Assembly (NCBI GenBank): GCA_027886175.1
Contig: JAJNNQ010000094.1
Coordinates: forward strand, 186,001-250,000
Length of the DNA: 64,000 nucleotides
Reading direction: 5' to 3'
DNA from: Phylloscopus collybita
Lineage: Eukaryota; Chordata; Aves; Passeriformes; Phylloscopidae
Within the stretch, counting starts at the first letter, position 1, and every line of letters begins with the position of its first letter. Made by a program: the position numbers and the translations under genes. The notes beneath the pieces were generated by a model that was not told the DNA's origin, searched no databases, and saw only the letters and a list, made by a program, of their open reading frames with translations. This document shows positions 51,025 to 61,447 of the stretch, piece by piece.

Positions 51025-51945
51025 CCACGGTGAGACATTCCCACTCGGATCACTCCGCCAGCTCCGGGCCCCAGCACAGAGGAGATGTGGAGCTGCTGGA
51101 GCCAGTCCGGAGGAAGCCATGGAGAGATTTCCAGGGGTGAAGCTGCTCTGCTGTGGAGACAGCTGGGGGTGTTCAGCCTGGAGAGCGATCCAGGGAGGCA
51201 CCAAAGCCCCTTCCTGGATAAAGGAGCCCCAGGAGAGCTGGGGAGGAACTTCAGGCATGGAGGGACAAGCCAAGGGGAACAACTTCCCAGTGCCAGAGGG
51301 CAGGGATGGATGGGATCTTGAGAGGAATCCTTCCCTGGGAGGGTGCTGAGGCCCTAGCACAGGTTGGCCAGAGCAGATAGGGCTGTCCAGTCCCTGGCCG
51401 TGTCCCACGGCAGGTTGGGGTGCCTGGAGCAGCCTGGCACGGGGGAAGCTGTCCCTGCCCGGTGCCTGTCCGTGTCCCAGGGCAGGTTGGGGTGCCTGGA
51501 GCAGCCTGGCACAGGGGAAGCTGTCCCTGCCCGGTGCCTGGCCGTGTCCCAGGGCGGGTTGGGGTGGCTGGAGCAGCCTGGCGCAGGGGAAGCTGTCCCT
51601 GCCCGGTGCCTGGCCGTGTCCCAGGGCGGGTTGGGGTGGCTGGAGCAGCCTGGCGCAGGGGAAGCTGTCCCTGCCCGGTGCCTGGCCGTGTCCCAGGGCA
51701 GGTTGGGGTGCCTGGAGCAGCCTGGTGCAGGGGAAGCTGTCCCTGCCCACGGCAGCGCTGGCACCGCAGGCGCTTTAAGGTCGCTCCATCCCAAACCATT
51801 GCAGAGCCCCGGGGCCGGGATGGGCAGCGCCGCCAGCTCGTGCTGCCACCTGCTGGGGGCACCCGGAACTGCAGCTGGGGCCGGCGCATGCGCAGTGCCG
51901 CTGTTGAACCCCGCTCGCTGCTGCCCTCCCGTGGGCAATTCCTGA
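51025..51945 (+). mobile_element. CR1-like LINE 3' region with five 72-bp tandem units
   Basis: The best CR1 copy here: GAGCTGCTGGAGCCAGTCC (51090), GTTCAGCCTGGAGAGCG (51170), then five 72-bp units between about 51405 and 51750, TTAAGGTCGCTCC and the GC-rich block. It starts at the same internal point as the copy at 8734. Confidence 0.7.
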
Positions 51946-52809
51946 ACCGCAACGGCATGGCCAGTGCAGGAGGTGTGCGGGCTAAAGAGGGAAAATCGCC
52001 TGATTTGAAAGGAAAAAGAGTTTCCTGAGCAAAACCTCAGCCTTTTTCTTAAATAAATGGGTGATGGCGCCTCTGTCCACTTTATTTCATTTTTCTTTTA
52101 ATTTTTCTCTCTTCTGTTTTCCTATTTTCATCTCCCGATACTTCTTCTGTTGCATTGCCTCAAATCAGGAACTTTGGAACTGGCCCTGAACTGATCATTC
52201 ATCCTTTTTTTAATTGCTCTGAGCAGCACCCCACAGCTCCCTCAGCCACTCCTGGTGCTCCAGACCCCTCCTCAGCTCCGTCCCTTCCCTGGGCATTCTC
52301 CAGCCCCTCCAGGTGAAAGGAAAATGGAGTGCAGACGGAAAAGGGAGGAGCGTTTCTCCATTGCCTCTCTGAAGATGGAGGCTGGGAAAATAAACAACAC
52401 AAACAGCAGGAAATGCTTTATTTTAAGAAATGAGTCTCCCTGCAGGAAAAGTGTTAAAAGAGCTGCAGCAGTTACATTAGGTAAGGCAGCAGCAAATTTT
52501 GATAAATTTTTGATAAGCCTAGCTAGCAAGAATTAAATTTTTGATACATTTTTTATACTCTAGGCAAGCAAGCAACATTTCCTTGGTCCATTAGGCGAGG
52601 CAGTCAAGGAGCTTTAGGAGGTGACGGTGACATTGCCACTCCCAAACACCTCTGGCGGGAAGTGCCCAACCGGCCCCAGGCACTGCCCGGTCTCTGCTGT
52701 CCAGGCTGTCCTGGGCTGTCCTGGGCTGTCCTGGGCTGTCCTGGCAGCTCCAGCCAGGCCCTCGCTGGTCCTGCCTCCGAGACCACAGTGACCTTGGTGG
52801 CCTCGTGGC
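51946..52809 (-). repeat. ART 3'-flank tail module, inverted, for ART-F
   Basis: Inverted copy of the tail at 7330-7930, with AGGACAGCCC repeats near 52700-52745 on the minus strand. The GTGGCCAC minisatellite is missing. Confidence 0.55.
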
Positions 52810-54293
52810 TCAGAGGGTTCCGCTGACCGTTGCCATGGCCATGGTGGCCAGGAGAAGCTTCCAGAGGTTGGGTGAGGTCCTGGGGAGGCTCCCACCTTGG
52901 GACACAAAGAGGGGGGTCAGGGAGACCATAAGTGGAGGGGGTCATGTGGGCATCAGGGGGACCATGGGGGAGGGACAGGGGTGACAGGGGGGACCTGAGG
53001 GTGTGGTGGTCAAAAGGGGCCATAATGAGGTCCCTGTCCCCTGCGCCTAGCCATGTGTGGCCTTGTCCCCCCAACCTCAGTGGGTGTCCCCAGCACTGGA
53101 TGTCCCTGTCCCCTCCAGCTATCCCTGGCTGTGCCCATCCCCTGTGCCCTGCAATGGCTGTCCCTGCCCTTGTCCCCAGCACTCACTGGGTGTCCTGCCT
53201 CCCACCCACAGTGGCTGTCCCTGTCCCCTCTGGGCCATGGCTGTCCCCAGCACTGGGTGTCCTATTCCCCAACCCTCACTGGGTGTCCCTGATCCCCCCA
53301 GGCTGTTCCTACAGTGTCACCTTTCAGCCACTCGCAGTCGTAGTTGCTGAAGGTCCCAGTGGAGCGAAGCTCAATGTACATCGGGTTCCCTTCCTTGCTG
53401 ACAGCAGTGACCTTGAAGGTCTCGAAGGGTGGGATCAGCACCTCCTTCTCCTCTGGATGCTTGGACAATTTCTGGATGTCCACACCATGGCACGTTGTGA
53501 TGGTTTGAGGCCAATTTGGGAGGAGAATTCCGAGGGAAAACCCTTCCCCCACCCCCCTCCCCTCTCCCAGCCGGTTTGGGAGAAAACTCGTTGGAGAGAG
53601 AAAGTGGAAAGAAACCTGTTTATTAAACCAGCAAAACACTCCCCCAGCGCAATAGATCAAACAATACCAGATGATGACTTATGGAAAGCAAAGTCCCTTT
53701 TATAGATGGTTTCTCCTCTCGGTTCTTTTCCGCAGTGGTGGATGTTGCTGCGAAGGGTAGCTCCCAGTGGATCCAGGTGTCGGCTCCCCCGGCGGCCCCC
53801 GCCGGGTCCTCGGTGTGGGGGAGGTTTGAACCGTTCCAAAAAACAGGTGGAAAAAAGGGAAAAAAGAAAAGAAGGGGAAAAAAAGGAAGGAAAAAAATTG
53901 CGAAGCTTTTCAGCCCTAACTAAGCTAAGCTAACTACAGCAAAAGCAAAGCGAAAAGCGAGAGCTGCAAGGGGAAAAAAAAAAAAAAAAAAAAACAAAAA
54001 ACCTGCATCTCCGCGCCGGTGACTCATATTCTCAAGGCCAGTCTGTGCAATTCCTGAAAACAACTTTGCACTTTCTCCCCGTTACTCTCAGATCTGACAT
54101 AAACCAAACAGACAATTGGGGATACAGTGTAGCATCAACCCAGGACAGCCGGCAAGGCCTCAATCATGGCTGTGCGGCAGCCCTGGTACTGGTCATCGAA
54201 GGAGTCCTTGGCCATGTCCAGGAGCTTCACCGCGTTGGCCATGGTGGCCACGGTCATGGCCAGCAGGGCCAGGGTCTGAGCCAGGAGGGCCAT
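52810..54293 (-). pseudogene. ART-F: chimeric, LTR-interrupted ADP-ribosyltransferase
   Basis: Three pieces on the minus strand. The 5' part (54293-54148) encodes a signal peptide and SFDDQYQGC up to IEALPA, closest to copies A and B. The 3' part of exon 1 (53495-53321) encodes [18 protein letters not shown] and on to CEWLKG, closest to copy H. Exon 2 (52895-52810) has an AAG acceptor and tail [19 protein letters not shown]. Between the exon 1 pieces an LTR replaces about 400 bases, including the Arg and Ser elements of the active site. The flanks of the LTR do not match (CACGT and GCCGG), so this is a recombination product, not a simple insertion. Confidence 0.8.
53496..54147 (-). mobile_element. 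LTR inside ART-F
   Basis: 652 bp, same family as the GAACC solo LTRs but divergent. TG/CA ends; A-rich tract near 53970; no target-site duplication. Confidence 0.8.
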
Positions 54294-55227
54294 GGAGGGG
54301 AGAGGCCACCAGGAGCAGTGTGGGACACTGTGGGGACAATGAGGGGACACAGAAGAGACTCAGGGAGGGTTCCTCAGTGAGGGACTGGGGAGCAGAGTGG
54401 GGTCTGCCCAGGGGGACGGGAGGCACTCCTGACCAGGACACCCCTGGATGTGTCCAGCATCCCTGATCCCCAACCCTTGGGTTTCTTAGGCCTCCCCAAC
54501 ATCCCCCAGCGCCCCCAGGACCCCCAGGACACCAATCCCACTGGACCATCTCCTCTTACCCCCCACAGAAGCCCAATCCTCCTCCCAGGATTACAAGTCC
54601 CCTCAGTCCTTCCAGGACCCCAACCCAAATCCTGGGGACACTCCCTGAGCCCCCCAGTGTCCCCCTCACTCCAATCCCACTCCTAATCCCCAGTTCCTTT
54701 GGTGTCACCCCAGGACCTCAACACAAATCCGGGCACCACCCCCTACCCTCTGTGTCTCCCAGCCCCCTCATGACCCCAACCCCACTCCCACCATCCCCTG
54801 TCCCCCCTCACTTTCCCCCAGAGCACTGCAGGACCCCAATCCCATTCCTGTGACTGCCCCAGGGTCCCCCCAGACCCCAATCCCACAGCCCCCTCTGCCC
54901 CCCAAGTGTCCCCGGTGTCCCCCCAGGGTCCCCCCAGGCCCCAACCCCACAGCCCCCGGTGCTTCCCAAGTGTCCCCGGTGTCCCCCCAGTCCCTGATAC
55001 CGAAATCAGTCGCAGTGAACTCCCGGACAGAACGGGAGGGATCCCAAAGCCGGAATTCTTGATCAGCACAGGCTCACAGCGGATCTTTCCTGCTCCTGTG
55101 GCTCAGGGGGGCATTGCCACGGGGTATTTATCCAGCCTAATAATGAATATTCATTACAATGGGCTTCTTAGCTGACAGAAAACCAGCACGTTTCCGGTAA
55201 ATAGTTTGCATGGCTCTGCCTCTTTCA
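54294..55227 (-). repeat. ART-F upstream region
   Basis: C-rich minisatellite, the putative 5' exon near 55000-55110 with a GATTTCG/GTATC donor-like site, and an octamer-like block (55130-55227) with ATGCAAAC. That block breaks off at 'gcctctttcag', where ART-G begins on the other strand. Confidence 0.5.
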
Positions 55228-55653
55228 GGGCCGGACGCTCCCCCCAGGAGTACCGGGACAACTTCCACTTCAAGGCGCTGCATTTCCTGCTGACCGACGC
55301 CCTGGCCACGCTGAGGGAGGCTCTGAGAGGGAAGTGTCAGGACACTTTCCACCGTGTGTGCGGGGTCCAGTTCGTGGCACAGAAAGGCGACACCGTCCGG
55401 TTCGACCGATTCGTGACGGTGCCTCTGAGCGAAACACCCGGCGACTGCCCCGGGAAGGAGTCGTTGCTCCAGGTGTACACGTGCCAGGGCCAGGATGTTA
55501 CGTTTTTCACTACAAATTTACCAAACGGGGGTGTGGTGATCCCGCCCTTCGAGACCTTCGAGGTTGTCCAAGTCACCCAAAATGGGGACAAGTCAGTGAT
55601 TCAGCTCCATTCCACCGGGACCTCCAGCAACCACAATTGCGAGTGGCTGAAAG
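55228..55653 (+). pseudogene. ART-G: 5'-truncated ADP-ribosyltransferase exon
   Basis: The last 142 codons of an A-type exon 1, from SPQEYRDNFHFKALHFLL to CEWLKG with the GTGACA donor at 55654. The signal peptide and first third are missing. The signature is lost: the Arg position is His (TFHRV), the Ser motif is V-T-V, and EXE is N-G-G before VVIPPFETF. The frame is nevertheless open. No exon 2 is found downstream; the intron homology ends near 55990. Confidence 0.8.
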
Positions 55654-56400
55654 GTGACATCACAGGGGACACCCTGGGGGGGATGAGGACACCCCCAGGG
55701 CCATGGGGGCACCCATGACACGGCACAGGGGACACAGTGACACTCAGTGGGGATGGGGGACAGGGATACCCACTGTGGGTGGTGGGACAAGGACACCCAG
55801 AGCTGGGGACAAGGACAGGGTCACCCTGTGCTGGGGACACCAACTCTGGGGACAACGATTGAGGACGTGGGGACAGGAACACCCATGACAGGGCACAGAG
55901 ATGGGGACCCCCAGATCTGGGAGGGGACAGGGACACCCCTGCCCGGGGTGGACAGGGACAGGGACTCCCCCATTCCAACCCTGTCCCTCCTTGCTGAAGG
56001 CCACCATGGACACACTAGGAGATGCTAACGACTCGGTGCTGAAGAAAAACAAAAGCAGTGACCCAGCTCAGGGGAGGAGGGCACCCGGCTGCTGCATTTC
56101 TCTTCTCTGGGAGTTTCTCTCCGAGGGGCAGAGATCCCCAGAGGATGGGGCTGATAAAAGAGGGGGCTGGGGCAGCTGCTGGCTGGCGCTCTCCTTCTCT
56201 CGGCTTCGGGGGAGGGCGGTCGGAGCTGCTGCTCGGGGAAGGGAATTCGCTGCTGCTGCTGCTGCCGGAGCCCAGCCCAGAGCTGCTTCTGCTGCTGCCG
56301 TGGGGTGAGCCTCTGCTGGTGAGAGCAGCCACTGAGCTGGGGCCTGATGAACACCGACCCCTCTACAGCAAACCCTCTCACCGTCTGCTCGGGTGCCCGG
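55654..56400 (+). other. ART-G intron remnant and unidentified segment
   Basis: 55654-55990 is GGGACA minisatellite intron. 55991-56400 contains a CTG-rich stretch (CTGCTGCTGCTGCTG near 56250) and a GATAAAAG box; I cannot assign it and see no ORF I would support. Confidence 0.4.
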
Positions 56401-57007
56401 GGTTATCAATGAAATTAATGATTTTGGTAATTTGTGTTAAATGATATTGTTAATAATTACAAATATGTAGGGGCTATTCAGCAAGCTGCAGAAATTGTAA
56501 ATACGTAGACGATATTAAGCAATAACTGTAAGTTGTAGAAACTGCAGAAACAGAAAAGTTAGAGCCTGGCCTTAGCGCAGGATAATGAAATGTAAATTTG
56601 GATCATAGGACGTGGAGAAAGGGAGAAAACGGGAGATTTGGTGAAACTGTGGTGACCATAGTGGGAAGTCCCCATGGATGTGCTGCGAGGAAGAGGAGAG
56701 ACTTCATCCACTGACCACCGTGAGAGGGCAGAAGACCCCAGACTCCTGGAGTTGGAAGACTCAACTGTGACGAATTATGGGAAAACATAGGGAGGGACCA
56801 AGGGATTTGTACAAAATAAAAAGTTATAAAAATGGGAAATTGTGGGGAAAAAAAGTCCGAAAGCTGCGCGTGGAGCATGAGCTGAGAGCTCTCCGGCTTT
56901 CCCTGCACGCCCTGCTCGCTTCGGCTTCTGACTTTGATAAAGGTTTATCTGATTGGCAATCAATTATTGGGTCCTTATCCTTATCAGGGCACTCTCTTAG
57001 AATCACA
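56401..57007 (+). mobile_element. ERVL-like LTR, plus orientation
   Basis: Same family as 3402-4005, about full length, ending AGAATCACA. The first base of the expected TG end is changed (GGTTATC). Confidence 0.65.
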
Positions 57008-57599
57008 CCCAGATAACCCACTCTATGGCTCTCCAGGACAATAAAAATCATTTATTGAAAGAGGCAGGACCAAGCTAATTATTTACAGGTATCGTTCTGG
57101 TTTTCTGTTAGCTAAGAAGCCCATTTTAATGAATATTCATAATTAGGGTGGATAAATTCCCCGGGGCAAAGTCCCCCTGAGCCACAGGAGCAGGAGACAT
57201 CTGCTGGGAGCCTGAGCTGATCAAGAATTCCGGCTTTGGGATCCCTCCTGTTCTGTCTGGGAGTTCACTGTGGCTGATTTCGGCATCAGGGGCTGGGGGG
57301 ACACCGGGGACACTTGGGGGGCAGAGGGGGCTGTGGGATTGCGGTCTGGGGGGACCCTGGGGGAGTCACAGGAATGGGATTGGGGTCCTGGGGTGCTCTG
57401 GGGGAAAGTGAGGGGGGCACAGGGGATGGTGGGAGTGGGGTCTGGGGTCATGGGGGACACTGGGGGACACTGGGGGACATGAGACTGGGGTTCACAGGGC
57501 TCTGGGGGGCAGCAGAGGGGCCTGGGAGTGTGACTGGGGCCATGGGAGGGCTGGGGGACACTGCAGGGGGCAGGGGGTGATCCCCGGCTTTGTTCATTG
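57008..57599 (+). repeat. Orphan ART upstream module, no ART
   Basis: Octamer block with the octamer lost (CAAGCTAAT), putative 5' exon (57175-57280) with donor-like TTTCG/GCATC (GT changed to GC), then G-rich minisatellite. Inverted equivalent of 31961-32625. Confidence 0.5.
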
Positions 57600-57894
57600 G
57601 AGGTGTTTCCAAAAGAACCCTTTGGATCCCAACCCATCACCTCCAGGGATCACTGAGAGGGGCAGCACTGCCGGGGGTTCCTGGCAGATGGATTTGCTGA
57701 GCCACCACGCCAACACGGGTTCAGGTGTCTCCTGGGGTTGGGGGATCCCTTTTTTTGGGGTGCAGAACTTCTCCTGCTGCCCCAACAAGGCCGGAGAAGT
57801 CACCCAGGAGCTCCCCAAGGAGATCCTGGCCAGGGTCGGGGTGCCCCCAGGGGTGTCACCTGAGAGGGGAGCCCATTTGGGGTCTGAGGTGTGA
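57600..57894 (+). other. Multicopy conserved ORF block, copy 6
   Basis: Plus-strand frame ending in TGA at 57892-57894: FFGVQNFSCCPNKAGEVTQE, then LPKEILARVGVPPGVSPERG. Open throughout. Confidence 0.4.
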
Positions 57895-58212
57895 CAGCAG
57901 CTCAGGGAGCAGTGGGGAATGGGGTGGGGGTCATGGGGGCACACGGGGTGGTTGGATTGGGGTCCTGGGGGCTGAGCAATGAGAGGGAGAAGAGAAACTT
58001 TCAGTTCCCCTGGAGGTGCTGGGCGGAGCTTAAAGACTGACTGGGAAAAAAAAAAACATCGAAGGTGTAAAAGTGTGGGCAGAGCAGGGCAAAGGTGGGC
58101 GGGAGCTGCGGAGAAAGGGACAAAGGGAGCTCCAGGGAGTTCCCTTTTTGGCAAGTTCTGCAACACAGAAGGAGCAGCAGCGCCTGCCAAAAGCGAAAGT
58201 TCAAGGCGAGGA
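57895..58212. repeat. Flank module, inverted
   Basis: Inverted copy of 31341-31656. No gene. Confidence 0.5.
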
Positions 58213-58520
58213 TTGTTATCTGGGTTTTTGCTGTTCTCCTCTGTCTCTTTAAGAAGTTTTTAATAAAGTTCTGTTTATAGCCTTCTGTGTTTACCTTTTG
58301 CAGTGGGGTCAGGCAGGATTTTACATCAACAACTTCCTTGCTATTGTAACGGTACAACCACGTTTACACTCTTCTCATGAGGAGGAGACTGCTGACGGAC
58401 TGTTGGGTTTCCCAGTGTGGTTGGAGAGGAAGATTTTCTTCCTCCAATCCACGGTCACTGCTGGAATTCTATAAATGTTGCAGTTTGTAAATAAACCGTC
58501 TCTTTTTTTCTTCCTCAGAC
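58213..58520 (+). mobile_element. Short LTR-like element, third copy of the duplication
   Basis: Inverted copy of 31031-31340 with the same flanks. Confidence 0.55.
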
Positions 58521-59073
58521 GTTCTTGGTCAGCTCGGGATCACAGCAGATCTCTCCTGCTCCCGTGGGTCAGGGGAATTTTGCAATGGGGAATTTATACA
58601 GCCTAATTATATATATTCATTAAAGTTGGTTTCTTAGCTAATACAGAAACAGCATTTTTCCTGGAAATCATTTCCATGGATCCCTCTCTTTCAGGACATC
58701 CTCCTGTTGTCCTGGAGAGTTCATAAAAAGGGACCTGGGGCTCATCTTCACTGAGTGCTGCAGTATCTCTGATGACCTCGCCTTGAACTTTCACTTTCAG
58801 CTGGCGCTGCTCCTTCTGTGTCACAGAGCTTGTCCAAAACCACACTGGAGTTCCCTTTAACTCTTTCCCCAATGGTTCCAGACACGTTTATTGTCCTGTG
58901 GAAATACTTTTACACCCTTTTATCATTTTTGCTGCTCAGCCTTCCAGCCCTACCCAGCACCTCCAGCGTGTGGGGGAAAAGCCACGCTATGGAAAGCCAG
59001 GGGTGCACAGAGCAGCCTTGAAACTTTATTCCAGTGCAGGGACAGAGTTTCCACAACAGACAAACCCCCGTGG
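58521..59073. repeat. Segmental duplication unit, part 2 (inverted)
   Basis: Inverted match to 30479-31030. No gene. Confidence 0.55.
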
Positions 59074-59469
59074 GGTTCTGCAGTGGTTTGGGGCAAATTT
59101 GGGAGGAGAACTACTTGGGAAACCCTCCCTCCCCTCCCCCAACCGGTTGGGGAGAAAACTCCTCAGAGAGAAGTGGAAAGAAATCCGTTTATTGAACTGG
59201 CAAAGCGCTCCCCAGGAGAATGAATTGAACAATACCAGATGGCAAGAACCTCGTGGCGCTCTGGGTAGATGACAAATTAGGACAGAAGTCCCTCTGGTAG
59301 GTGATTCCTCGGCTCTCAGATCTTTCCAGCGCTGGTGAAAGTCGCTGCACAGGGTGGATCCCAGTGGGTCCCAGGTGCAAGCTCCCCCCAGAGCCCCCCC
59401 TGGGTCCTCAGTCAGGGGGAGGTTTAAACAGTTTCAAAAAAGTTGAAAAAGGAAAAAAAAAAAAAAAGG

Positions 59470-59503
<34 letters not shown>

Positions 59504-59783
59504 TGCGAAGCTATGCTAAGCTACCCTAGCTAACTACCAAGCAAAAGCAAAAGTTAGAGAGAAAGCAAAAAAAAAAAAAAAAAAATCCTCTCTGTCTCAT
59601 GTCTGTGTGTTATTTTCAGTCACTATTAAAAACCAGCCCGGCAGAGAGAGGTTTCTGAAAACAAACTGTGCACTTCTCCCCCGGTTTTACTCTCAGAGCC
59701 AATATGAAAGGCACAGAGTGTAATACCCAGCGTAAACAGACGATTGGGGATACAACATCGTGACGTCACCCCAGGACAGGTTC
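59074..59783 (-). mobile_element. Solo LTR, third copy, with intact duplication GGTTC
   Basis: The LTR proper is 59079-59778 (700 bp). GGTTC (GAACC on the other strand) lies on both sides. Inverted copy of 29769-30478. Confidence 0.85.
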
Positions 59784-60239
59784 CTCTCTCGAGGTTTGGG
59801 GGACGCAGCCTCCTTCCATCCCCAGCTCTCGGCAGCACGCTGCCCTCTCCCTTTCCCCATCAGCTGAACGGGGCTGCTGGGAAGGTGCAGCTCTCCCAAA
59901 CCACCTCCCCCACACCCCACCTTGGACCTGTCATTTTCCCCAAAGTCCAGAAGTTCAGGCTGTCTGGGTTGGACTGGTTGGACTTTGTGGGGACCCGTTT
60001 CACCCATTACCCTCAAGTTCAGGAGTTCAAACTTTCTGCTCAAACCACCAGGGTCCTGTGAAAACCTTCACTCTGTAGAGACATCCAGACCCGTTTTGAA
60101 GACACTGACACCGTTTCTCCTTAAGACCTCCACACCCACAGAGTTGTTTTCAAAGACATCACCACCCATCTTTCCTATGAAATCCTTCCCTGGGAGGGTG
60201 CTGAGACCCCGGTGCAGGTTTCCCAGAGAAGCTGTGTCT
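59784..60239. repeat. Segmental duplication unit, part 1 (inverted)
   Basis: Inverted match to 29311-29768. No gene. Confidence 0.6.
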
Positions 60240-60600
60240 GCCCCTGGATTCCTGGCTGTGTCCCAGGACAGGTTGGGGTGCCTGGAGCAGCCTGGCGCAG
60301 GGGAAGCTGTCCCTGCCCGGTGCCTGGCCGTGTCCCAGGGCAGGTTGGGGTGCCTGGAGCAGCCTGGCGCAGGGGAAGCTGTCCCTGCCCACGGCAGCGC
60401 TGGCACCGCAGGCGCTTTAAGGTCGCTCCATCCCAAACCATTGCAGAGCCCCGGGGCCGGGATGGGCAGCGCCGCCAGCTCGTGCTGCCGCCTGCTGGGG
60501 GCACCCGGAACTGCAGCTGGGGCCGGCGCATGCGCAGTGCCGCTGCTGAACCCCGCTCGCTGCTGCCCTCTGGTGGGCTTTTCCCAAACTCCAACGGCAC
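60240..60600 (+). mobile_element. CR1-like 3' end, two sub-repeats
   Basis: Two copies of the 72-bp unit, TTAAGGTCGCTCC, then the GC-rich block. Confidence 0.6.
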
Positions 60601-61447
60601 GGCCAGTGCAGGAGGTGTGCGGGCTAAAGAGGGAAAATACCCTGATTTGAAAGGAAAAAGAGATTCCTGAGCAAAACATCAGGTTTTTGCATAAATAAAT
60701 GGGTGATGGTGCCTCTGTCCACTTTATTTCATTTCTCATTCTTTTTCTCTCTTGTGCTTTTCTCTTTTTCCCTCCCCATACTTCTTTTGTTGCATTGCCT
60801 CAAATCAGGAACTTTGGAACTGGCGCCGAACTGGTCATTCGTTCTTTTTTAATTACTCTGAACAGCGCCCCACAGCTCCCCCAGCCAATCCTGAGGCTCC
60901 AGACCCCTCCCCAGCTCCGTCCCTTTACTGAGCGTGCTCCATCCCCTCCAGGTCCTTGGTGAGTGAAGTGAAAAGGGAGTGCAGAGGAAAAAGAGAGGAG
61001 CGCTTCTCCATTGCCTGTCTGAAGACGGAGGTTTGGAAAATAAAGCTTGAACAAAAACTCCAGGAAATGCTTTATTTTATCAAATTAGGTGCCCTGCAGG
61101 AAAGGTGTCAAAAGAGCTGCAGCGGATACATCAGGTGAGCCAGCAGCAAATTTTGATAAGCTTTTGATAAGCCAGGCAGCAAGGATTAACGTTTTGTTAC
61201 TTTTTTTTTATACGGCCAGGGGGCCAGCAGCAAATTTTGATAAACTTTTGATAAGCCAGGCTAGAAAGGATTAAATTTTTGATACATTTTTTAAACTCCA
61301 GGCAAGCAAGCAACATTTTTTTTGATCCATCAGGCGCGTCAGCCAGGCAGCTTTAGGAGGTGGCGGTGACATTGCCACTCGCAAACTCCAGCCAAACCCT
61401 CACTGGTCCTTCCTCTAAGATCACAGTGACCCTTGTGTCAGTCTGGC
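60601..61447 (-). repeat. ART-H 3'-flank tail module
   Basis: Inverted copy of 7330-7930; AATAAA on the minus strand near 61070-61076. As in ART-E the GTGGCCAC minisatellite is almost absent. Confidence 0.55.

Noticed and set aside
55991..56400. A coding exon in the CTG-rich segment (Leu or Ala runs)
   Set aside because: Open frames exist on both strands with low complexity and no splice or start support.
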